Source of the DNA: Tessaracoccus sp. OH4464_COT-324
Lineage (GTDB): Bacteria > Actinomycetota > Actinomycetes > Propionibacteriales > Propionibacteriaceae
NCBI RefSeq assembly: GCF_003932855.1
Contig: NZ_RQYZ01000001.1
Span: forward strand, 310,001-374,000
Length of the DNA: 64,000 nt
Reading direction: 5' to 3'
Both the position numbers and the translations under genes were made by a program. Under the pieces are notes generated by a model. That model searched no databases. It was not told the DNA's origin and worked only from the letters and a program-made list of their open reading frames with translations. Below, piece after piece: positions 33,239 through 43,202 of the stretch. Each line of letters begins with the position of its first letter. Position 1 is the first letter of the stretch.

Positions 33239-35185
33239 GTGACCTCTCCGCTGGTCGAGGTGCCCGGGAGGCTGGTGGCGGAAGTCGTCGTCGACACGCC
33301 CCTCGCGCACCTCGACCGGCACTTTGACTACCTGGTGCCCGACGAGCTAGTCGATAAAATAGCGGTTGGCTGTCGAGTGCAGGTGCGCTTCGCCGGGCAG
33401 CTGCTTGACGGCCTGGTGCTGGAACTCAAAGATCACACGGACTTCCCCGGTGAACTCGACACGGTGCGCCACGTCGTCTCCCCGGAGCGGGTCCTAACGT
33501 CGACCGTGCAGCGCCTGATCCGACGCGTGGCAGATCACTACGCGGGCGTGTGGTGGGATGTCGCCCGGCTGGCCATCCCGCCCAGGGCGGCCGCCGTCGA
33601 AGAAGCCGCGCAGCGGCAGTGGCCACAGCCCTCACTGCCCGAACCCAGTACTCTGATCAACTATCCGGACGGACCAACCTACCTCGCCGCGCTGCAGCGA
33701 GGGGCCAGCCCTCGCGCGGCTTGGCAGGCTGCCCCCGCCCACACACCGCTGGACATGGCCGCCGGCGTTGTCGACGCGGCATCCGCCACGCTGGCCAGCG
33801 GCCGCTCTGTGGTGGTCCTGGTGCCCACTTATCGTGAGCTGGAGCGGGTGCTGCCCCGGTTCCAGGCTGCGTTCGGCGCGGATGCCGTGGCCGAATACGC
33901 AGCCGAGCAGGGGAGATCGTCGCGCTACCGCAACTTCCTGGCCATGGCCCGGGGACAGGCGCGCATCGTCGTCGGAACCCGCTCCGCGGTCTTCGCCCCA
34001 CTGGCCGAGGTCGGGCTCATCGCAGTGCTCGATGAGGGCAGCGACCACTATGTGGAGCAGCGCGCCCCCTATTGGCATGCCCGAACCGTGGCGGTGCTTC
34101 GCGCATCCCAGGACAACGCAGCCGTCCTGCTGGCCAGCCACGCCCGAAGCGTGGCCGCGCAGGACCTGGTGCAACGCGGCTGGTTACACGAGATGCGGCT
34201 GCCGCCCACACAGCTGCGCCGCCTAGCCGCCCCAGTGCGCACCGTCAGCGAGCACGACAGGGAACGCGACCCGACTGCCGCCAAACTTCGGCTACCCTCC
34301 GTCGCGTTTCGTTTCCTCGAACGAGTGCTGCCGCTGGGGCCTGTGCTGGTGCAGGTGCCGATGCGAGGAGACGCGGCCTCCCTGGCCTGCACCCGATGCT
34401 ACGAATACGCCACCTGCCCCAAATGCGACGGCCGACTGCGCAGCTTTAGGCGAGATGAGCCGGAGTGCACCTTTTGCGGCCACCGCCCGGTGCGCTGGGA
34501 ATGCCGACGCTGTCACGGTACCCGACTGCGTGTACCGTTGCCGGGCGCGAAGCGCACGGCCGACGAGCTGGCTCGGGCATTCCCGGGGACCCTCGCGATC
34601 AACAGTTCCGGCGAACGGATCCGCGACGAGGTCTCCGACGCATCGGCGATCGTCGTGGCCACTCCCGGAGCGGAGCCCAATGCCGTGGACGGCTACGCGG
34701 GCGCACTTCTGCTGGACGCGGAGGTCTCACTTGGTCGGGCAGATTTCCGTGCTGGGGAGGAGGCGCTGCGGAGGTGGAGCAACGCGCTGGCGCTGGTGCG
34801 CCCGGCGGAACGAGAAGGCCAAGCGTTGATCGTCGGGGCTCACCTGCATCCATGCGTGCAGGCCTTGGCCCGCTCAGACGCCGTCGGGCAGATCGAGCGC
34901 GAATTGGAATTGCGTCGCGAAACCAGGCTGCCGCCGACCGTGCGCGTCGCGCGGGTGGCGGGGGAGCTGGACGCGGTGCAGGCCTTCTTGGGCAACGTCG
35001 ACTGGCCGATGGCCGAGCTGCTGGGGCCGAGCGAAGTCGGCGAGGGCAGATGGGCTGCGCTGCTGCGCGCTGGCCGGGAGTCCGGGGGCGATTTCGTCCG
35101 GCAGGTGAAGTCTGCCGCCGCGGCGCGCTCCACTAAGAAACAAGCTGGCATCCTTGCCTGGCAGGTAGATCCGGAGGTTTTTTGA
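33239..35185 (+). CDS. priA: Primosomal protein N' (PriA), helicase-inactive actinobacterial form
   Basis: Restarts stalled replication forks. The 648-residue protein keeps the 3'-DNA-binding N-domain (HFDYLVPDELVDKIAVGCRV), the zinc-site cysteines (CTRCYEYATCPKC, then CTFCGHRPVRWECRRC) and the C-terminal domain. The Walker A GxGKT motif is absent (the region reads LDMAAGVVDAASATLASG) and motif II reads LDEGSDHY instead of DEEH. This loss is a known trait of actinobacterial PriA, which probably acts without helicase activity. GTG 33239 follows metK by 6 bases; fmt starts 2 bases after its stop. Confidence 0.9.
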   Translation: MTSPLVEVPGRLVAEVVVDTPLAHLDRHFDYLVPDELVDKIAVGCRVQVRFAGQLLDGLVLELKDHTDFPGELDTVRHVVSPERVLTSTVQRLIRRVADHYAGVWWDVARLAIPPRAAAVEEAAQRQWPQPSLPEPSTLINYPDGPTYLAALQRGASPRAAWQAAPAHTPLDMAAGVVDAASATLASGRSVVVLVPTYRELERVLPRFQAAFGADAVAEYAAEQGRSSRYRNFLAMARGQARIVVGTRSAVFAPLAEVGLIAVLDEGSDHYVEQRAPYWHARTVAVLRASQDNAAVLLASHARSVAAQDLVQRGWLHEMRLPPTQLRRLAAPVRTVSEHDRERDPTAAKLRLPSVAFRFLERVLPLGPVLVQVPMRGDAASLACTRCYEYATCPKCDGRLRSFRRDEPECTFCGHRPVRWECRRCHGTRLRVPLPGAKRTADELARAFPGTLAINSSGERIRDEVSDASAIVVATPGAEPNAVDGYAGALLLDAEVSLGRADFRAGEEALRRWSNALALVRPAEREGQALIVGAHLHPCVQALARSDAVGQIERELELRRETRLPPTVRVARVAGELDAVQAFLGNVDWPMAELLGPSEVGEGRWAALLRAGRESGGDFVRQVKSAAAARSTKKQAGILAWQVDPEVF

Positions 35186-35187
35186 TC

Positions 35188-36096
35188 ATGAGACTGGTAT
35201 TCGCTGGTACCCCCGAGGTGGCAGTGCCCGCCCTGGACGCTTTGGTGGCTTCCCAACACGATGTCGTCGCGGTCGTGACCCGCCCCGACGCCCCGGCAGG
35301 ACGCGGCCGGAAACTGTCAGCTTCGCCGGTCGCGCTGCGGGCGATGGAGCTGGGCATCGAGGTGCTGAAACCAACCCACCCACGGGAGGCAGAGTTTCAG
35401 CAACGACTGCGCGAACTCGCCCCAGATGCCTGCCCGGTCGTGGCGTACGGGGCGCTGCTGCCGCAGAGCGCGCTCGACATTCCCCGATTCGGCTGGATCA
35501 ACCTCCATTTCTCCTTGCTTCCCCGGTGGCGCGGAGCCGCTCCGGTGCAGCGAGCGATAATGGCGGGGGACGAATACACGGGCACCAGCTGCTTCCGGAT
35601 CGTGCGCGAACTCGATGCCGGTGACGTGTATGACCTGGAGCGGGTTCCACTGCTAGAGGAGACAGCGGGCGAGCTTCTGGCGCGGCTGGCGCACAGCGGC
35701 GCGACCCAGTTGGTTCGTGTCATGGATGCGATCGCCGACGGTGCTGTGCCGACGCCGCAGCCCGACGAGGGGGTCACTTTGGCCGCGAAACTCTCCAGCG
35801 AGGAGGCCCGAATCAATTTCGCGCACGACCCCGTGGCTGTGCGCAACCACATCCTCGGATGTTCCCCCGATCCTGGGGCCTGGTGCGAGCACCGGGGCAA
35901 CCGGCTGAAGGTCTACCGCGCTGCGGTGGCTAAGGAGCGGGATCTGGCCCCGGGAGAACTTAGGGTGACGAAGAAGCAGGTGTTCGTTGGTGTTTCGGGG
36001 GGATCGCTGGAACTGCTTGAAGTTCAGGCACCGGGGAAGAAGCGCATGCCCGCTATCGACTGGGCACGTGGCGGCGTTCAGGGGGTGCTCGAATGA
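35188..36096 (+). CDS. fmt: Methionyl-tRNA formyltransferase
   Basis: Formylates Met-tRNAi for initiation, using 10-formyl-THF. The 302-residue protein has the catalytic region INLHFSLLPRWRGAAPVQ (Asn/His), the Asp in ELDAGDVY, and a C-terminal OB-like domain. ATG 35188 is chosen: GGAGG lies 11 bases upstream and the protein then starts MRLVFAGTPE, the family start; a TTG two codons earlier is possible. It overlaps rsmB by 4 bases. A peptide deformylase gene is not in the window. Confidence 0.94.
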   Translation: MRLVFAGTPEVAVPALDALVASQHDVVAVVTRPDAPAGRGRKLSASPVALRAMELGIEVLKPTHPREAEFQQRLRELAPDACPVVAYGALLPQSALDIPRFGWINLHFSLLPRWRGAAPVQRAIMAGDEYTGTSCFRIVRELDAGDVYDLERVPLLEETAGELLARLAHSGATQLVRVMDAIADGAVPTPQPDEGVTLAAKLSSEEARINFAHDPVAVRNHILGCSPDPGAWCEHRGNRLKVYRAAVAKERDLAPGELRVTKKQVFVGVSGGSLELLEVQAPGKKRMPAIDWARGGVQGVLE

Positions 36097-37382
36097 GTCG
36101 TGCGGTAGCGTTCGAAGTCCTTCGGCAGGTTAGCTCCGAGGGCGGCTACGCCAACCTGGCGCTCAAGAAACGCCTGAGACAAGCCAACCTGAGCGCCCGC
36201 GACGCCGCGCTGGTGACTGAGCTGGTCTCCGGCACCTGTCGGCTGTTGGGCACCTACGACCAGATCATCTCCCGCGCAGCCGGTCGTAGCCTGAAGTCGC
36301 TGCAACCCGCTGTGCTTGATCTGTTGCGGATGGGCGCCCATCAGCTGCTGAGCATGCGGACCCCGGCTCATGCGGCGGTCGGGGCCACCGTTGAGCTGGC
36401 GAGGAAAAGGATCGGTAATCGGGTGACGGGGCTGGTCAACGCGATCCTGCGCAAGGTCGCGTCCCGAGATCTCGATCAGTGGTGCGATCTGTTGGCAGAG
36501 GGCAAGCAGGGCGTCGAAGCCGCCGCCATTCGCGGCCACCACCCGGTTTGGGTGGCCGAGGCCCTGGCCGAGGTGCTGCCCGAGGGCGAGCTGGCCGCGG
36601 CACTCGCGGCCAACAACGTTTCCCCGGCCCCCACCCTGGTTGTGCGGCCTGGGCTGTGCGAAGTCGAGGAGCTGGGCAGCCCCACGCGGTTCTCGCCGTT
36701 CGGTGCGCGAAGCACCGCCGTGCCGAGCGACATCGCCGCGGTGCGCGAGGGCCGCGCGGGTGTACAGGATGAGGGTTCCCAACTCGTCGCCCTGGCCCTG
36801 GCACGGGCAGACGCCCCGTCGGGCCCGTGGCTGGACATGTGCGCCGGGCCCGGCGGGAAATCCGCTCTCCTGGCGGGCCTGGCCCGCCGAGCGGGCGAGC
36901 GGTTGATCGCCAGCGAGCTACAGGAACATCGCGCACATCTGGTGGCGCAGGCGCTGGCGTGCTACGGGCACAGTGACGTCATCGTCGCCGACGGAAGGAC
37001 GCCGCCGTGGCGGCCCGCCAGCTTTGCTCGGGTGCTCGCCGACGTTCCCTGCACCGGTCTGGGCGCGCTCCGTCGCCGCCCCGAGGCCCGCTGGCGCCGG
37101 CAACCGGATGATCTGGCGAGCCTGGTGTCCGTGCAGCGCCAGCTGTTGCGCACCGCGATTGCGGCCGCGGTGCCCGGTGGGGTGGTGGCCTATGTCACCT
37201 GCTCGCCGCTGCGCGCGGAGACCCGCGCCGTCGTCGAGAGCTGCCTGGCGGACGTCGAGGTGCTAAACGCACCCGCGTTGCTGCCCGAGGTACCCGATTG
37301 CGCGGTGGGCAACTACGTGCAGCTGTGGCCGCACCGGCACGAAACCGATGCCATGTTCTTGGCTTTGCTGCGACGGCGCTAG
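36093..37382 (+). CDS. rsmB: 16S rRNA (cytosine-C5)-methyltransferase RsmB/Sun family
   Basis: A 429-residue SAM-dependent rRNA m5C methyltransferase. The N-terminal NusB-like domain (residues ~1-140) is followed by the catalytic domain with MCAGPGGKSALLAG (SAM site), VPCTGLGALRRRPEARW (motif IV Pro-Cys) and YVTCSPLRAET (motif VI catalytic Cys). The order fmt-rsmB-rpe is conserved in actinobacteria. The exact target cytidine (C967 in Escherichia coli) is assumed from homology. Confidence 0.92.
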   Translation: MSRAVAFEVLRQVSSEGGYANLALKKRLRQANLSARDAALVTELVSGTCRLLGTYDQIISRAAGRSLKSLQPAVLDLLRMGAHQLLSMRTPAHAAVGATVELARKRIGNRVTGLVNAILRKVASRDLDQWCDLLAEGKQGVEAAAIRGHHPVWVAEALAEVLPEGELAAALAANNVSPAPTLVVRPGLCEVEELGSPTRFSPFGARSTAVPSDIAAVREGRAGVQDEGSQLVALALARADAPSGPWLDMCAGPGGKSALLAGLARRAGERLIASELQEHRAHLVAQALACYGHSDVIVADGRTPPWRPASFARVLADVPCTGLGALRRRPEARWRRQPDDLASLVSVQRQLLRTAIAAAVPGGVVAYVTCSPLRAETRAVVESCLADVEVLNAPALLPEVPDCAVGNYVQLWPHRHETDAMFLALLRRR

Positions 37383-37391
37383 GCTTTCCCC

Positions 37392-38042
37392 ATGCGAATC
37401 ACGCCCAGCATCCTGAACGCCGATCTAGCCGATCTGGCACGTGAAGTTGACCGTATTGCCAACGCCGATTTGGTGCACGTGGATGTAATGGACGGGCATT
37501 TCGTACCCAACTTGACCATCGGATTGCCGGTGGTTGAGTCGTTGATGAAGCACACCCAGCTGCCCATCGACATGCACCTGATGATCGAGAACCCTGACCG
37601 CTGGGCGCCCGCATACGCCGAGGCGGGGGCGCACTCGGTGACCTTCCACGTCGAGGCAGCGAAGGCTCCGGTGCGGCTGGCCCGCGAGCTGCGTCGCCTG
37701 GGCGCCCGGGCCAGCGCCGCGCTCAACCCCGCGACTCCCGTGGAGATGGTCGCCGACCTACTCGGCGAGGTGGACATGGTGCTGCTGATGACCGTGGAGC
37801 CCGGTTTCGGGGGGCAAAAGTTCCTCGACCTCGTGCTACCGAAGATCCGCAGAGTCCGGGAAATGATCGGCTCGCGCGACATCTGGTTGCAGGTCGACGG
37901 CGGCGTCAGCAAAGAGACGATCGAGCGCTGCGCGGAGGCCGGGGCCGACGTGTTCGTCGCCGGGTCGGCCGTCTACGAGGCGGAGAATCCCGCCGTGATG
38001 GTCGAAGAACTACGCGAGCTGGCCAGGTCGTGTTCCCACTGA
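37392..38042 (+). CDS. rpe: Ribulose-phosphate 3-epimerase
   Basis: Interconverts ribulose-5-P and xylulose-5-P. The 216-residue TIM-barrel protein shows [25 protein letters not shown] (metal ligands), [22 protein letters not shown] and [11 protein letters not shown]. It starts 9 bases after rsmB. The next gene is convergent on the minus strand, 64 bases away, with only a weak hairpin between. Confidence 0.96.
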   Translation: MRITPSILNADLADLAREVDRIANADLVHVDVMDGHFVPNLTIGLPVVESLMKHTQLPIDMHLMIENPDRWAPAYAEAGAHSVTFHVEAAKAPVRLARELRRLGARASAALNPATPVEMVADLLGEVDMVLLMTVEPGFGGQKFLDLVLPKIRRVREMIGSRDIWLQVDGGVSKETIERCAEAGADVFVAGSAVYEAENPAVMVEELRELARSCSH

Positions 38043-38106
38043 GCGTCGGGTCCGCGGTGCGGAAGACGCGGGAACGCCAAGGCCGGCGTGACACCCGAAA
38101 GGGATT

Positions 38107-38943
38107 CTAAGAGCGTCCGCCGTGCCGGCGCAGGTAGCGCTCGAACTCGGCGGCTATCCGGTCGCCGGAGAGTTCTTCGACGACTTCCTTGTCCCGCACC
38201 GCCTCCAGGGCCTCGATGTACTGTGAGATCTCCGGATCGGACTGGGCGAGGTCGTTGACTGCGCTCTCCCAAGCTCTGGCTTGCTCGCCGAGATCACCGC
38301 GATCGATGCTGATGCCCAGCGCTCCCTCAAGCTTGTCGAGTAGATGCACCTGGGCCTTGGCGTTCGGAGGGTTCGCGACGTAATGGGGGACCGAAACCCA
38401 CAGCGATGCCGTCGGCAACCCGTGCTGAGCGAACGCTTGGGAGAGGACACCGACTATGCCGGTCGGCCCGGTGTAGGTGGAACGCTGAAAGCCGAAGCGT
38501 TCCTTCAGCTCCTCGCTGGCGGCGTAGAGACCAGTCGGCAGCGGCCGGGTGTGCGGTATGTCGGAGAGCATCGCCCCCAAGGCGAGCACGATAGTAGGGC
38601 GCAAGGCCGTCACCCGCTCCACCAGCGTCCGGCAGAAACTGCGCCACTTGAGGTTTGGCTCCGGTCCGAACACCACGATGATGTCTCGCTCGGGGTGAGC
38701 GAGCCGTCGGAAACGGATGGAGGGCCATTCGATCCAGGCTCCGTCGGCTTCGCGTCGAATGTGTGGCCGAGTGGCTTGGAAATCGAAATAGGTTTCGTCG
38801 TCGACCGGCTCCAACTCGGACCCCGGGTAGGCGTCGAGCAACAGCCGCATGACGTCGCTGGCGGCTTCTCCGGCATCGTTCCAGCCGCTGAAGGCGATGA
38901 GGACCACCGGGTCGCGGAGGTCTGAGGCCGGTTCAAACTGCAT
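38107..38943 (-). CDS. PAC2-family protein
   Basis: A 278-residue PAC2 (proteasome assembly chaperone 2-like) protein. Recognisable parts: LIAFSGWNDAGEAASDVMRL near the N-terminus, an EP-rich segment, IVVFGPEPNLKWRSF, and LGAMLSDIPHTRP. The C-terminal ~70 residues are a charged helical extension (AQSDPEISQYIEALE). Bacterial PAC2 proteins are common beside metH in actinobacteria; a link to the proteasome is suspected from the eukaryotic family but not shown. A TAGGCT box ends 6 nt before ATG 38943 and no ribosome site is seen, so it may be leaderless. It is divergent from metH. Confidence 0.85.
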   Translation of the reverse strand: MQFEPASDLRDPVVLIAFSGWNDAGEAASDVMRLLLDAYPGSELEPVDDETYFDFQATRPHIRREADGAWIEWPSIRFRRLAHPERDIIVVFGPEPNLKWRSFCRTLVERVTALRPTIVLALGAMLSDIPHTRPLPTGLYAASEELKERFGFQRSTYTGPTGIVGVLSQAFAQHGLPTASLWVSVPHYVANPPNAKAQVHLLDKLEGALGISIDRGDLGEQARAWESAVNDLAQSDPEISQYIEALEAVRDKEVVEELSGDRIAAEFERYLRRHGGRS

Positions 38944-39017
38944 TGTGCCAGCCTAGCGCGCGCCGCGACCACGCTTCAGGTTTAGGGCCATCGACCTGGC
39001 CCGGCTAATGTGTGGCC

Positions 39018-42000
39018 ATGCGGAAACGACTGGGCGATGTTCTTGGCCGTCGCGTCCTGGTAGCCGACGGGGCGATGGGCACGATGCTTCAGTCGTTCAC
39101 TGAGCTGCGCGTCGATTCGGACTTTCAAGGCCTCGAAGGATGCAACGAAATCCTGAACGTCACCCGCCCGGATGTTGTGCGGGAGATCCATCGCGCCTAC
39201 CTGGCCGCGGGCGCGGACTGCATCGAGACGAACACCTTCGGCGTTAACCTAGCGGCTCTCACCGAGTACGGCGTCGCGCATCGACTGGAGGAACTGGCTG
39301 AGGCAGGCGCCAGGATCGCGCGCGGCGCGGCGGACGAGTTCACGGACAAGCCGCGCTATGTGCTGGGCGCCATCGGGCCGGGTACCAAGCTCCCGACGCT
39401 TGGGCACATCGAGTTCACGGCGGTGCGGGACGCCTATCAGCGGCAAACCGCCGCTATGTTGCGCGGTGGCATTGATGGCGTGTTGATTGAAACCGTGCAG
39501 GATCTGCTGCAGGCCAAGGCCGCGGTGATCGGGGCGCGTCGCGCGTTCCAGGAAAGCGGTGTCGAACTGCCCATCATCGTGAACGTCACGGTCGAGACGA
39601 CGGGAACGATGCTGCTCGGCTCGGAGATCGGCGCCGCGCTGGTCACTCTGCAAGCGCTCGGCGTCGACGGGATCGGCTTGAACTGCGCCACCGGTCCGAA
39701 CGAGATGAGCGAGCACCTTCGGGTTCTCGCCCAAAAGTTTCCCCTGGCGATTGCCGTGATGCCGAATGCGGGTCTGCCGGAGCTGACGCCCGACGGCGCC
39801 GTCTACCCACTACAGGTCGAGCCCTTCGCGGAGGCGGTTGGCTCCTTCGTGCAGCAATACGGTCTGAGCCTGGTGGGCGGATGCTGCGGAACGACGCCGG
39901 AACACATCCGGTTGCTGGCGGAACGCCACAGCGGAGAGGAGGTGCCGCGCAGACCCGTTTTTGCGGACGATGCGGCGAGTTCGCTCTACGCCGAGGTTCC
40001 ATTCAGCCAGGACGTCAGCTATCTGAGTATCGGGGAGCGGACCAACGCAAACGGTTCCAAAGCGTTTCGCGAGGCAATGTTGGAGGGCAGGCTGGACGAC
40101 TGCATTGAGATCGCAAAATCGCAAGCCCGCGACGGCGCACATCTGCTGGATCTGTGCGTTGACTACGTGGGACGGGACGGGGTGCGGGACATGGCCGAGA
40201 TCGCGGCCCGCCTGGCCACGCAGGTGACTCTGCCAATCATGCTCGATTCCACTGAGCCCGCTGTGCTGCGCGCCGGGCTGGAGAGGCTCGCGGGGCGGTG
40301 CGTCATCAACTCCGTAAACTTCGAAGATGGTGACGGTGATTCGAGTCGTTTCGCTCGCATTATGCCGCTTGTGCGGGAACACGGAGCTGCGGTCGTCGCC
40401 CTGACCATTGATGAGGAGGGGCAAGCCCGGACCGCTGAATGGAAGGTGCGGGTGGCGTCGCGGCTGATAGAAAGACTCACCCAGGACTGGGGCATGGTGC
40501 TCGGCGACATCTTTGTCGATTGCCTGACTTTCCCGATCTGCACAGGCCAGGAGGAGACCCGGCGCGACGGGATCGAAACCATTGAAGCCATCCGCGAGCT
40601 CAAGCGGCGATACCCCGGTGTGCACACCACCTTGGGGGTCTCCAACATTTCGTTCGGCCTCAACCCGGCTGCGCGTATCGTACTGAACTCGGTTTTCCTG
40701 CACGAGTGCGTTTCCGCGGGGCTGGATTCGGCGATTGTGCACTCGGCGAAGATCCTGCCGATGGATCGTATCCCTGAGGAGCAACGCCAGGTGGCACTGG
40801 ATCTGATCTACGATCGGCGCGAGCGGTACGATCCGCTCGCCAGACTTTTGGAGATGTTCGAGGGAGTGACTGCCGCCTCCGCTCGGGCCTCCCGGGCCGC
40901 GGAGTTGGCCGCGCTGCCGCTGGACGAGCGGTTGCGACGGCGGATCGTCGACGGCGAGTCCAAGGGGCTCGATAGTGATCTCGACGAGGCTCTCCGGCAC
41001 AAGCCCGCGTTGGCGATCATCAACGAAGACCTGTTGGCCGGTATGAAGGTCGTTGGCGAACTGTTCGGCTCCGGCAGGATGCAGTTGCCGTTCGTGCTGC
41101 AGTCCGCAGAAACGATGAAGTCGGCGGTTGCCTACCTTGAACCGCACATGGAGCGGGCCGGCGGCACGGGAAAGGGGACTCTCGTGCTGGCCACGGTGCG
41201 CGGCGACGTGCACGACATCGGCAAGAACCTGGTCGACATCATCGTTAGCAACAACGGCTACACCGTGATCAACATCGGTATCAAGCAGTCCATCCAGTCC
41301 ATCGTCGCTGCCGCCGAGGAGCACGGCGCGGACGCGATCGGCATGTCCGGGTTGCTCGTCAAGTCGACGCTGGTGATGAAAGACAACCTCATTGAGCTGA
41401 ATCGGCTGGGACTGGCCGAGAAATACCCGGTGCTGCTGGGCGGGGCGGCGCTGACCCGGACCTACGTCGAACAAGATCTCGCCGAGCTCTTCGACGGGGA
41501 GGTGCGCTACGCCAAGGACGCGTTCGAGGGATTGGCCCTGATGGATGCGGTGATGGCCGTCAAGCAGGGGATACCGGGGGCTCGGCTGCCGGAACGCAAA
41601 CAACGCAGGGTAGCTCCTGGACCGCTGGTGGAGATTGCTGATCCAGGTCAGGGCGTGCGCAGCGACGTGGCGCGCGGGGTCCGGGTGCCGTCGCCCCCGT
41701 TCTGGGGAACCAGGGTCGTGAAGGGCATTCCGCTCGCGGACATCGTTTCCTGGCTGGACCAGCGTGCCACGTTCATGGGCCGATGGGGTATGAGGTCGAT
41801 CAAGGAGGGCACCACCTACGAGGAGTTGGTGGAGCAGGAGGCCCTGCCCAGGCTGCGCATGTGGGTGGATCGGTTGAAGACCGAATCCTTGGGCAATTTT
41901 GGAGTGGTCTACGGCTACTTTCCCGTCCACTCCGAGGGCGAGAGCCTCATCGTCGGGGATCCGCAGGAGCCGAGCCGGGAGCTCACCAGGTTCACGTTCC

Positions 42001-42485
42001 CGCGGCAGCGCCGCGATCGCAGGCTCTGCTTGGCCGATTTCTTTCGGGATCGGGAGGAGGCGGAGCGTTCGGGCCCGGACGTGTTGCCGATCCAACTCGT
42101 CACCATGGGCTCGGAGGTGGCCAAGGCCGCGAACAAACTGTTCGAGGCGAACTCCTACCGGGACTACTTGGAACTGCACGGCCTGTCGGTGCAGCTGACC
42201 GAGGCGTTGGCCGAGTACTGGCACTGGCGGATTCGTCGAGAGCTGGGCTACGGAGCCGAGGAAGGCGCGCGAGATCAGGCCCTGGCGAAGCAGGCCTATC
42301 GGGGCTCGCGCTACTCGTTCGGTTACCCCGCTTGCCCGGAGTTGGCGGATCGGCTGAAGCTCGTGGAGCTGCTGCAACCGCACCGCATCGGGGTAGAGCT
42401 GAGCGAGGAACTGCAGTTGCATCCGGAGCAGTCCACCGACGCGATCATCCTGCACCATCCTGAAGCAAAATACTTCAGCGCCTGA
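39018..42485 (+). CDS. metH: Methionine synthase, cobalamin-dependent
   Basis: Methylates homocysteine with methyl-THF through B12. The 1155-residue protein has all modules in order: homocysteine-binding (VADGAMGTMLQSF; Zn Cys in NCATGP and GGCCGTT), pterin-binding (SIGERTNANGSKAF), B12 cap and Rossmann domains (GDVHDIGKNLVDII, DxHxxG with cobalt-ligand His), and a C-terminal reactivation domain (RGSRYSFGYPACPEL). Start: ATG 39018 is preferred; a GTG two codons earlier (39012) is possible. A TAATGT box lies 6 nt upstream and no ribosome site is seen, so the mRNA may be leaderless. No cobalamin riboswitch fits the 74-base gap to the divergent PAC2 gene. Confidence 0.96.
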   Translation: MRKRLGDVLGRRVLVADGAMGTMLQSFTELRVDSDFQGLEGCNEILNVTRPDVVREIHRAYLAAGADCIETNTFGVNLAALTEYGVAHRLEELAEAGARIARGAADEFTDKPRYVLGAIGPGTKLPTLGHIEFTAVRDAYQRQTAAMLRGGIDGVLIETVQDLLQAKAAVIGARRAFQESGVELPIIVNVTVETTGTMLLGSEIGAALVTLQALGVDGIGLNCATGPNEMSEHLRVLAQKFPLAIAVMPNAGLPELTPDGAVYPLQVEPFAEAVGSFVQQYGLSLVGGCCGTTPEHIRLLAERHSGEEVPRRPVFADDAASSLYAEVPFSQDVSYLSIGERTNANGSKAFREAMLEGRLDDCIEIAKSQARDGAHLLDLCVDYVGRDGVRDMAEIAARLATQVTLPIMLDSTEPAVLRAGLERLAGRCVINSVNFEDGDGDSSRFARIMPLVREHGAAVVALTIDEEGQARTAEWKVRVASRLIERLTQDWGMVLGDIFVDCLTFPICTGQEETRRDGIETIEAIRELKRRYPGVHTTLGVSNISFGLNPAARIVLNSVFLHECVSAGLDSAIVHSAKILPMDRIPEEQRQVALDLIYDRRERYDPLARLLEMFEGVTAASARASRAAELAALPLDERLRRRIVDGESKGLDSDLDEALRHKPALAIINEDLLAGMKVVGELFGSGRMQLPFVLQSAETMKSAVAYLEPHMERAGGTGKGTLVLATVRGDVHDIGKNLVDIIVSNNGYTVINIGIKQSIQSIVAAAEEHGADAIGMSGLLVKSTLVMKDNLIELNRLGLAEKYPVLLGGAALTRTYVEQDLAELFDGEVRYAKDAFEGLALMDAVMAVKQGIPGARLPERKQRRVAPGPLVEIADPGQGVRSDVARGVRVPSPPFWGTRVVKGIPLADIVSWLDQRATFMGRWGMRSIKEGTTYEELVEQEALPRLRMWVDRLKTESLGNFGVVYGYFPVHSEGESLIVGDPQEPSRELTRFTFPRQRRDRRLCLADFFRDREEAERSGPDVLPIQLVTMGSEVAKAANKLFEANSYRDYLELHGLSVQLTEALAEYWHWRIRRELGYGAEEGARDQALAKQAYRGSRYSFGYPACPELADRLKLVELLQPHRIGVELSEELQLHPEQSTDAIILHHPEAKYFSA

Positions 42486-42524
42486 TCACCCGAACCGTGA
42501 ATGCACCATCATGATTGGAGAACC

Positions 42525-43202
42525 GTGAGCGAAACCCTGGCTGGAGTCGTCTGGGACTTCGACGGCACGCTCGTGGACACGGAGCCGTTGTGGGCGCGAG
42601 TCGAGATCGAGATGCTCGCTGACCACGGCGTGCACTGGGGGCAGGCCGAGATGCGTCAGCTGGTGGGACAGGATGCCGTCAGCACGGTGAAGCTGATGGC
42701 GGATGCCGTCGGCAGCCCCGAGCTGTTCGACTCGCTCTACGAGCAGCTGCATCGGCGGGTCGCGGCGCAGCTGTGCGCAGGTGAACTGCCCTACCTGCCC
42801 GGGGCGCTGCGGCTGCTGGGCGAGCTCACTGAAGCCGGCGTGCGCTCGGCAATCGTCACCGCCAGCAGCGGGCTGATCATCGAAGCGGCGCGTGCCCGGC
42901 TACCGGAGAGTATTGAGTTCATCATCACGGCCGACGACGTCGCGCGCCCCAAACCGGATCCAGAGGCCTACACGCTGGCCTTCGCCAAGCTGGGGCTGAG
43001 GCCGCACGAGGTGATCGTGCTGGAGGATTCCCTGCCGGGCATCGCGGCAGGGCTGGCTGCCGGGTCAGTGGTGTACGGAGTACCCATGATCGCCGAGCCG
43101 GAGGAGCACCCGAGACTACACCTGTCCGACGACGGGCTTGCCACGACAGACCTAGCCAAACTGACTGCCGTCTGGCAGCGATTGAAGGAGCACAATGACT
43201 GA
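42525..43202 (+). CDS. HAD-superfamily phosphatase/phosphomutase-like hydrolase
   Basis: A 225-residue HAD hydrolase of subclass IA: DFDGTLVDTEP (nucleophile Asp), a helical cap (~residues 20-85), TASSG, ARPKPDPEAYTLAFAKLG and VLEDSLPGI (metal Asp). Such proteins dephosphorylate small sugar phosphates or nucleotides; the substrate is unknown. GTG 42525 is used because TTGGAGAA precedes it. It overlaps the trmI start by 8 bases, the same HAD-trmI order as in Mycobacterium and relatives. Confidence 0.88.
   Translation: MSETLAGVVWDFDGTLVDTEPLWARVEIEMLADHGVHWGQAEMRQLVGQDAVSTVKLMADAVGSPELFDSLYEQLHRRVAAQLCAGELPYLPGALRLLGELTEAGVRSAIVTASSGLIIEAARARLPESIEFIITADDVARPKPDPEAYTLAFAKLGLRPHEVIVLEDSLPGIAAGLAAGSVVYGVPMIAEPEEHPRLHLSDDGLATTDLAKLTAVWQRLKEHND

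Noticed and set aside
33239-35185. priA as a degraded gene because helicase motifs are missing
   Set aside because: Loss of these motifs is a known feature of actinobacterial PriA; zinc cysteines and both ends are intact.
38944-39017. Cobalamin riboswitch before metH
   Set aside because: The gap is 74 bases, far too short, and lacks a B12-box.
39810-42458. Long open frame of 882 codons antisense to metH
   Set aside because: It mirrors the metH codons in GC-rich DNA; its composition (His, Gln, Arg, Leu rich) has no domain signature, while metH shows every expected motif.
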